Program-made: the position numbers and the translations under genes
Part shown: positions 57,059 to 64,000 of the stretch, piece by piece
Layout of the letters: the number at the start of each line of letters is the position of its first letter
How positions within the stretch are numbered: the stretch's first letter is position 1
The notes under the pieces: generated by a model
What the model saw: only the letters and a program-made list of their open reading frames with translations
Told to the model about the DNA's origin: nothing
Database searches by the model: none
Assembly (NCBI GenBank): GCA_963422465.1
Contig: OY730169.1
Coordinates: 4,526,001 to 4,590,000, forward strand
Reading direction: 5' to 3'
From: Lichina pygmaea
Taxonomy: Eukaryota; Ascomycota; Lichinomycetes; Lichinales; Lichinaceae
DNA: 64,000 nucleotides

Positions 57059-57742
57059 TCAGTGACCCGCCCTCCTGGAATCGTCGATGACTCTCTGAAG
57101 TTCCTCGACTTTCTTCTTTGCCCGCCCAAATGTGCCGAGCTGTTGCCGAACCCGCCAGCGAGACTGTCAGCATTGAGCCTGAACGAAGCTTCACGAGTGG
57201 ACAGAGTGAAGGAAATGTGTTGCAAGATCACAGATTATACGGACCCTCTTCTTGGCCAGCTTCCTTGCTCGCTTGTCCTTGCTGTTTCGCAACAGCTCGA
57301 CGACACGGCGCTCATACGGAGCCAGACTAAAAGAACCCAAGCCAAGTCATGCCCCGGAGGAACGGACGAGAACAGTCAGCCCAAGGGTATCCCACCTGTA
57401 GCAGCCAAATCGGAGCAACGAAAACATGGTCGGCTAGGCCGGCGGTATCTTGAACCGCCGAGGCTCGTTGCATCGAGCAACAAGGCAAGAATAGGAAAGA
57501 CGGAGTCACATACCCAGACACCTCTTTGACGATCTCTCGCACAAAGGCAGTTCGTCGCGAGAGACGTCCTTTGGACCGCGAGATGCGAGGCTTCAGTTCT
57601 CGTCGTGTGGTTTTCTGGGACATGGAGAGATTCAGTATCAGCGACTCCGTCCGGTCTGAGACAATTGAAGTTGAGCATAGAGAGGACTTACGTGGCCTCG
57701 ATTTACGCCAACGGCGATACCGCTCCTCTCGACTGGCGCCAT
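57059..57742 (-). CDS. rpl36: 60S ribosomal protein eL36
   Basis: Exons 57742-57692, 57614-57514, 57326-57245 and 57139-57059 give 104 residues (105 if the adjacent upstream ATG at 57745 is used). The joined protein reads [20 protein letters not shown], then [40 protein letters not shown] and [20 protein letters not shown], ending RRAGH, all family hallmarks. Donors are GTAAGT, GTATGT and an unusual GTCCGT. eL36 is a peripheral protein of the large ribosomal subunit. Introns fall at the conserved GHK-T and R-LGTFG points. The promoter carries TTAGGG and ATCACGTGAT within 105 bp of the start. Confidence 0.93.
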
Positions 57743-60700
57743 CATGAAGTAATGCTGACGACGGTATTTGCGAGTTCTACGTCGGTTGCGTCCAGGGCCG
57801 ATGGTGAGTAGGTGGAGTATTGGGGTTAGGGCTTATCACGTGATGTTGGTCGTCTTTATCGGTGTGACTGTTATTTAACACAAGCGTCTCTTCGACGAAA
57901 AAGGAATTTGGACCAATGGTAACCTCTTCGAAAGTACTCCCGTAGCCAGGAAATCCCAAGCTGGAAAGTTATGATCGCACATACTACGTACGGAGTACGT
58001 AGGGAACGTACGTACGTACAGGTGTAAACCTCTCATACAAGCATTCACGGCATTGTTGAACACCACTGCATTTTTATGTTTCAGTAGCTGGATTGCATTT
58101 TCATCATTCGTGCTCACATCAGCGTCGAGGCTCGTCATGGAAAGGAATAAGAATCAGAATATCTCAACCAAGTCAAAGACGAGGATTGCATTCTCTTCGC
58201 TCAACCTCCTAGCTTCTCCCCTGTACGTTACTGTCAGCCGGAGGGGTGAGAAGACCAGTCCTCGCTCGCTGCTAGAGCCAAGTTCACGTGAGAGAAGAGA
58301 ATTCTCACTGAATATTGGTGTCAACCAGGGACTCGACAGGGAGTCGATAGCCCGAGGATTTGCAGGGGTTCAGAGATCAGCCTCCCCCTGAGTGACGGCT
58401 AAATTGTTTGTCTGCACGTGACGGTGTGCAGAGTTTTCTCCTTGGTCGTCGCTCCTAGATTTTAGAGGAAGAGAGAGATCGATGAAGACACTCATTCCCC
58501 GGCCAGGCGCCGGTTCATAGTTACATAACCAAGGATGAAACGCTCCTTGTCTTTCCAAGATTGTAGCTTTCTACAATCGATCTAGAGAAGCCATCTTTAC
58601 TCTGTACCGTACGGTAAGGTATAACATCTCGGGGATTTCTATCGCCTTCCAGAGTCATTCAATGTCAGCGGAGCGTCAGACAACGATATGCAGACGTATA
58701 AGGTGAGAATAACGATCGGGCTCCAATCAAGGACAGCGTCGTTGCTCAGGCCGGTCTGACGGAGAACCATATCACAGTCATATGGACAGGACGTCGTTCA
58801 ACCCCTTCTCCTTCACTCATTTTTGGTGCCATTGCCCGTGGCTGACTGGCGCTAGCAGCGCATCTGCGCGGCATCCACCCGCTCCTGCAGTTGGTAGGCT
58901 GGGCGCAAGTTCGTCTACAAGAGCAGCGGAAGCGACAAAGTCCAATCGGGTCCAGACTCGTGCACATCACGACATCAGCCACATGCTCGTTACAGCAGTG
59001 CGTCCCATGGTCTAACTCGCGAGTTCTGGACATACGGTCTGCCCGCGGGTTCAAGTGCCATTGGACGTTCCTCAAATGAGAAGATGCCGGGAAGGGTCTG
59101 CTTCTACGCGCATCCCTTCCGCGGTACGTATGTACCTATCGTGAGCATGTATGTAAGTACAGCACCTGCTCATGAACATGCGAGTATCTACGTACCACGT
59201 ACATTCGTACGTACGTACAACAGTCTGACATTCTGGTGGAAAGCCCCATGCGTGCCACCTCGAGGCTGACGATCGAGTCATCAGGGCCCTCTCCAACTTG
59301 TCGCTTGTTGGCACCCACTACGGTACGTCTTTGTGGGATATTTGTCCATCCACAGTCCGACAGCAGAGGTGCAACGACGGCGCGATCGACGGCGTGGTCG
59401 ACGGCGACATGCCGTCAACTTCTGTTCGAAGTTCCCGCGGCTTCTTCGCGATCGGACCCTCTTCGACCCGAAAGCTGGCAGCTGGCGGCTGAGCTGCCAC
59501 GGTTGCATCACGTGACTCGCTGCAATCGATGCATGCAGGCCGACAAACCGATTGCAGTGCACCTGCCTAACGCCGCATCGTACACGTACACGCTGCGAAC
59601 GAGTCCCGGGACCCACAAGGCCGCCCGTCGCAGGGGGGCCAATGCCCTTGTTGTTATGACTTGGCACGGCCTGCAGGCCGGGAATTTCGGCTGGACGGGT
59701 CGGCACCAGTCCGGAAGCCGAAGCCAGGCGCAGAGAGGGAAACAAGTCACCGCACGCCGACACTAGGCATCAAGCTCGCTGATATCTAGGTGTTTCTCAC
59801 CTGCCGCTGCAGGGGTGCAAAGCCCCAAGTACAGTAGATTTGCACGGAAGCCTGTGTTCAGCGAAAGCCTGATTCGATGCGCCAACCTGCCGTGCCTGCT
59901 TACTTCGCGCAGCACCTTGCTCGGTTGCTTGCAACCGCCGGACACAGTCCCGGTCAGCTGGTCGGCAAGTCAGGACCCCAGTCCGCTCGCAAGCACTTTT
60001 GCAAAAGTACACGTTGAGCACGGCGACGGCATGCGATACTACGTGTACGTTTACGTACCTATCGTACATCCATGCACCCATACCAGGCGGTGGGCCAGCC
60101 GGACGTTCTAGAATCGCGGAGGCCCACGATAGCACTACACCGAAAACAGTTAAGCCCAAGGGTTGTCCGATCGGTCTGACTATCCCGAAGACGACGACGA
60201 CGGCAGCGGCGGCGACGACAGCGCAGCCGGAGCAGAGCCGCATAGGCCGGGCCCTCCGTGGTTCGCCGAACTCGGGCGATTCAGACGGAGCCAGTGCGGT
60301 CATCGGCTGACGAGCACACATCATCCTGGACTCGTTCATCGTCGCAGTTCGAGGTCAGGACTTCGTCGGTGGCGCCGCATGCCGATGGCGCCGGATCGTC
60401 ACAGGCAGCAACGGCAGCAACGACGGCAACAACAAGGGCATCGACAGCTGTCGACCGTTGCCTTCGACCGTCGGCTGGGAGGGGCCGGTGGAGAGAACCG
60501 GCGCACAGCAAGGGCGCTCCAACAAGGAGAAAGAGACGGCGGCCTCGTCGGTCGTACGAGTTTGCGCCGCACAAGAACAGAAGCACAGGGACGGTCTTTC
60601 CGCCAGGCACGGCAGATATGTCCCATGCCCGTCCTGCGCTCCCGCACGACCGTACGATACGTACCCACGGTGCCGTATCGAACTCCAACGAAAGCGTTCG

Positions 60701-61266
60701 GGTCCGGGAAGCGACCGTCGGACGTAGGTACGTGGGTTAGGTGAGTACAGTACGTAGGTACGTTACGTGCGTTACGTACGTCGTACTACGACCATTCCGG
60801 TACTAACTTCAAACGCTACTGTAGCCACCGCCGCGATCTGTTGCGCGCTTCCCGTGCCGAGATCCAGACCCTACCGAGCCTACCGTGCCTACCACGTAGG
60901 GCCGAGCCTTGGGCGCAAACCCCCCACACCCACCCACCCGGCTCCCGTGCCAGTGTGACGACAGAACCGGCCCTTGTGCGCCTTGTCCGAGGCCACCGTT
61001 CACTCGTCCATGACCCAGGTCGTGTGGCACCGCTGTCGAGGCGGAGAGCCGTGTCAGCAATCCAGCAGAAAAGCGGCGGGGATATAGTCTCTTCGTCGAC
61101 GCTCGTCGTCGGCCCTGCTCCTCGACCGACAGAGCAGCAGCACCGCCCCCGCGACCGACAAGTACCGTAAAACCGACGAAGACCGGCCGACAGCCTGGCC
61201 GAACCGCGAGAAGGCCGGCGCGACAGAAAGCCGGCGACGTGACGGCGGCCGGTGCCAGGCTCCGAC
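57743..61266. other. 3.5-kb gene-poor region upstream of the histidine kinase
   Basis: It contains the rpl36 promoter, TACGTA clusters at about 57984-58020, 59124-59215, 60045-60065 and 60725-60785, and a stretch at 60160-60740 with overlapping long frames in several registers that I cannot resolve. No certain gene was found. The part from about 60800 to 61266 is the likely kinase promoter and 5' leader. Confidence 0.5.
57826..57842. promoter_or_regulatory. TTAGGG next to palindromic ATCACGTGAT (candidate Tbf1/Cbf1 module)
   Basis: TTAGGG at 57826-57831 and CACGTG at 57837-57842 lie 84-100 bp upstream of the rpl36 ATG (minus strand). The same two motifs occur upstream of rpl39. Cbf1 prefers RTCACRTG, as here. 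Confidence 0.6.
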
Positions 61267-62660
61267 ATGGATTCGGCCGGCGCCTTCGTGGAGAAGCTGA
61301 GGCGCGCCGAGATGGTCGAGCGCACGACGCTCTGCCTGCCCGACTTCGAGACCGGAATCGCGATGCACGGCGGGGACAGAAAGTTCCGGGACGAGACGGG
61401 CCGGTGCTTCGACGCTGCCGAGAACGACGCGGCCGAACGGACGATGAAGCTCAAGGCCCGGCTGCGGGACGCCTCGACGACGGACTTCTGGCGCTGGCTC
61501 ATGGAAGGCATGACCGACGTCATGGACGCCCAGTACGGCTTCGTCTCGAAGCGAATGCTCCTCGACGACCAGTCCTCGGCCGTCGAGATGCCCCCGATCG
61601 GCGAGCCTGGCTCGTGCATCTGCCTCGAGGCCTTCTACTGGAACGACGGCCGTGGCGCCACCGACTTCGTCCGGGACCTGGTCATCCAGGCCTACGGCGC
61701 GCCCTGCGGCCACATGAAGCACGACAAGGTCTTCGTCATCCCGGAGCGCATGGGCGACTTCATCACCCGGAACCCGAACGAGATGCCCTTCCCGGCCGAC
61801 GCCTACATGGCCGTGCCGCTCTTCGCCGACGGCAAGTGCTTCGCTCACGTCGGCGTCATGTGGACGCGCGACGCGCTCGAGCGCCGACGCCTCTCGTGGG
61901 GCTTCCTCGAGATGTTCATGCACACGCTCGAGGATCTCGTCCTCGACCGCCTCCTCACCGGCCGCGGCTTCACCGCCGCCGGCGCGACCGGGCCCGACGC
62001 CGACGCCGGCTCGGACGCACCGGCCCGCCGCTACATCCCCCACGACGCCGTCCTCGCGTCGCAGTCGCTGAAGCCCTACGCCCGCAGCCTGTCCCACGAG
62101 CTGCGGACGCCGATGCAGGGCGTCGTCGGCATGCTCGACGTCATGCACGTCACCATCCAGGAGGCCGCCGACGGCCAACCGACCTCGGAGCTGCGCAAGA
62201 TGTTCGACACCCTACGGGAGAACATCGAGGTGCTTCAAGGTGCGTAGGAGAGGGCCTGTCGTCGCGACGATCGCCACTCCCCCCCTCCCTGCCCTCCCCT
62301 TCTCGGACCGCCGTTCCGGCGCGATGCTCACTCTCGTCCCCGATCTAGACAGCTCGAGGAGAGCCGTTGAGGCGGCCGACAACGTCGTTCATGCCTACGA
62401 CTTCGACCTGGGGGTGCCCGACACGCCCGAGCCTGGGTCGGACGAGGCGGAGTCGAATCGTGGCGGACACCGGCAGGGCGTAGACCAGCCTTCGGACGAC
62501 CCTGGGGCCTCGAGGGAACCTACCCGGAAACGACGTCGCGAGGCCGACGCGGCGGACGAGCGGCCAGATCAGCGCGTCAAGCACCGGTCCCGGGAGAGCG
62601 CTGCCGGGGGGCCATCCTCGATTGATCGCGTCGATCCAGAATCTGCGAGGAGGGATGCCT

Positions 62661-62705
<45 letters not shown>

Positions 62706-63528
62706 ATTTCACGACGGCCGCGTCGTCGCACGCCGATTGGCCCGTCACGACGCCGCGAGCGTCTCGTCTCGCGACGCCCGAGCGAGGATCGAGGCTCGCC
62801 GTTGAATGTCCGGTCACGCCCGGCCAGAGACTGACCCGGCCGAGGGCGCTGTTGCCGAGCGTCGTCCAGGAGTGCCTCCAGCACGGCGGTCGACCGGACT
62901 CGGTCGTCACGACCGAGACCGAGCTCGGCGAGGACGTCGTCGTGCACTCGCGCGACGCCCAGGGCAAGCTCAAGGGGAAGCTGATCCGCTGGACGGTCGA
63001 TCCCAGCGTGCCCGCCGTTCTGTCCGGTGCGTAGACGGGGCCACGTCCTATTCTCGATCGACCTCGCTGACCCGAAGTGCAGTCGACGAGCGCGACATGT
63101 CGAAACTGATATCGTGTCTGGTGCTGAACGCGATCAAGTTCACCGAAGAGGGTCTCATCACCGTGGCCGTCACCTGGGGTCCGAACGCGCGGCACGTCGT
63201 GGTCAGCGTCGAGGACACCGGGTCGGGCATCCCTCGGGGCTTCCAGCCGTCGCTGTTCAAGGCCTTCTCGCGCGAGGACGACTCGCTCACGCGTCGACAG
63301 GACGGTCTCGGGCTCGGCCTGCTCGTGGCCAAGGGCATCGCGAGGAATATCCGAGGAGACGTGCTCTGCGTGCGTTCGGAGACGGATGGTCCGCTTAAGG
63401 GATCGTTGTTCGAGATTCGGATCCCGACGTCGTCGAGAGACGTTTTCAGCGCCCCCGGCTCGCCTTTGTCCACTCCTACTGCTTTCGAACAGCGTCGGGG
63501 AGACGAAGAAGAAGAAGAAGACGAAGAC

Positions 63529-63566
<38 letters not shown>

Positions 63567-64000
63567 ACCCGCCTCGAAGCGGGCGGCGGCAGCGGCGATG
63601 GAGATCAGTATCGGAGACGGACCATCGCCGGACCGGCCGGGGTCACGGCTGTCTGTCTCGTCCAGTCGCGTTCCGGCTGCACCGAATGGTCAATATTCAA
63701 ATGGATACGAACGGCCGCCGGTTAGCGTGCCCGACGGTGGCGCTGGAACGAGACTGCAACGCAGCGCCCCCGCCCGTGTCGATCCGTGGAAGAGCCTCAA
63801 CTTCGACCGGGGCCTCGCGAAGAGATACCCGCTAACCTTCCTGGTCGTCGAAGACAACCACATCAACCGGAAGCTGCTCGTGAACATGCTCTCGAAGCTG
63901 GGCTACACGGACGTGTACGAAGCCTTTGACGGGCTCGAGGCGATCCGACAGATGAACGAGCCTCGGGATCCGGCCGTCGACGTCGTCCTCATGGACCTTT
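61267..64000 (+). CDS. Hybrid histidine kinase, cut by the right edge
   Basis: Exons 61267-62239, 62349-63026 and 63083 to beyond 64000. The start MDSAGAFVEKLRRAEMVERT uses the ATG at 61267. A GAF-like sensor region lies at about residues 75-240 (DFWRWLMEGMTDVMDAQYGF, MAVPLFADGKCFAHVGVMW). The H box is ARSLSHELRTPMQG with the phospho-accepting His277. The splice joins VLQ to DSSRRAVEAADNVVHAYDFD. The ATPase domain has the N box LNAIKFTEEG, G1 VEDTGSGIP and G2 GLGLGLLVAKG. A receiver domain begins LTFLVVEDNHINRKLL and ends at the window edge within VVLMDL, which includes the likely phospho-Asp. It is a His-to-Asp phosphorelay sensor, probably feeding Ypd1. Low-complexity insertions (poly-Ala, poly-Asp) lie between domains. 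The stimulus is unknown. Confidence 0.85.
62663..62704 (+). repeat. (GCC)n run encoding poly-Ala in the histidine kinase
   Basis: About 14 tandem GCC codons, in frame, in the linker between the dimerisation helix and the ATPase domain. Confidence 0.85.
63505..63567 (+). repeat. (GAAGAA/GACGAC)n run encoding a Glu/Asp tract in the histidine kinase
   Basis: In-frame acidic microsatellite between the ATPase and receiver domains. Confidence 0.85.

Noticed and set aside
1-64000. CRISPR arrays, rRNA genes, retroelements
   Set aside because: No regularly spaced repeats, no rRNA-like sequence and no reverse transcriptase or integrase motifs were noticed on either strand.

Overview
The window looks like nuclear DNA of a filamentous ascomycete (Pezizomycotina, perhaps Sordariomycetes). 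The reasons are short spliceosomal introns of about 50-230 nt with recognisable CTAAC/CTGAC-type branch sites, single-gene transcription units on both strands, a CFEM/GPI protein, an RTA1-like protein, a hybrid histidine kinase and proteins of families I associate with moulds. Gene models below were built by hand from reading frames, splice sites and family resemblance; almost all exon sums are in frame. No transcript evidence was available. Layout: about 1-11.7 kb is an accessory-looking stretch. It holds a gene fragment cut by the left edge, a truncated rhodopsin-domain (PTH11-like) exon, an interrupted copy and a possible second fragment of one uncharacterised fungal family, a MITE-like inverted-repeat element, and two sound genes (a small conserved protein at 3.9-4.5 kb and the 60S assembly WD-repeat protein Mak11 at 5.4-7.05 kb). 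From 12 kb on, the window is mostly conserved housekeeping genes: Vid21/Eaf1 (NuA4), Spp2 (splicing), Utp13 (SSU processome), an unnamed multi-span membrane protein, Sad1 (tri-snRNP), proteasome beta-4 (Pre1), an RTA1-like membrane protein, Rrp9 (U3 snoRNP), a CFEM GPI protein, 14-3-3, a SAP-like protein, a SERCA-type Ca2+ pump, proteasome beta-3 (Pup3), ribosomal protein eL39, a TUG/UBX protein, two tandem tRNA-like units, ribosomal protein eL36, and the 5' part of a hybrid histidine kinase cut by the right edge. Functionally the window is rich in RNA and ribosome production (Mak11, Utp13, Rrp9, eL39, eL36, Spp2, Sad1) and protein turnover (Pre1, Pup3, the UBX protein). These are separate units with their own promoters, not an operon. 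Adjacent genes are convergent (Spp2/Utp13, Sad1/Pre1, Rrp9/CFEM, SERCA/Pup3) or divergent (Utp13/membrane protein, RTA1/Rrp9, 14-3-3/SAP, Pup3/eL39). The two ribosomal-protein promoters share a TTAGGG plus CACGTG module, which suggests Tbf1 and Cbf1-type control. The most unusual features are start codons split or immediately followed by introns in both proteasome genes, an 8-nt micro-exon in 14-3-3, intergenic DNA saturated with TACGTA-type palindromes that resemble the commonest 5' splice site used here (GTACGT), and runs of 17-21 G or C. I saw no CRISPR array, rRNA gene or retroelement.
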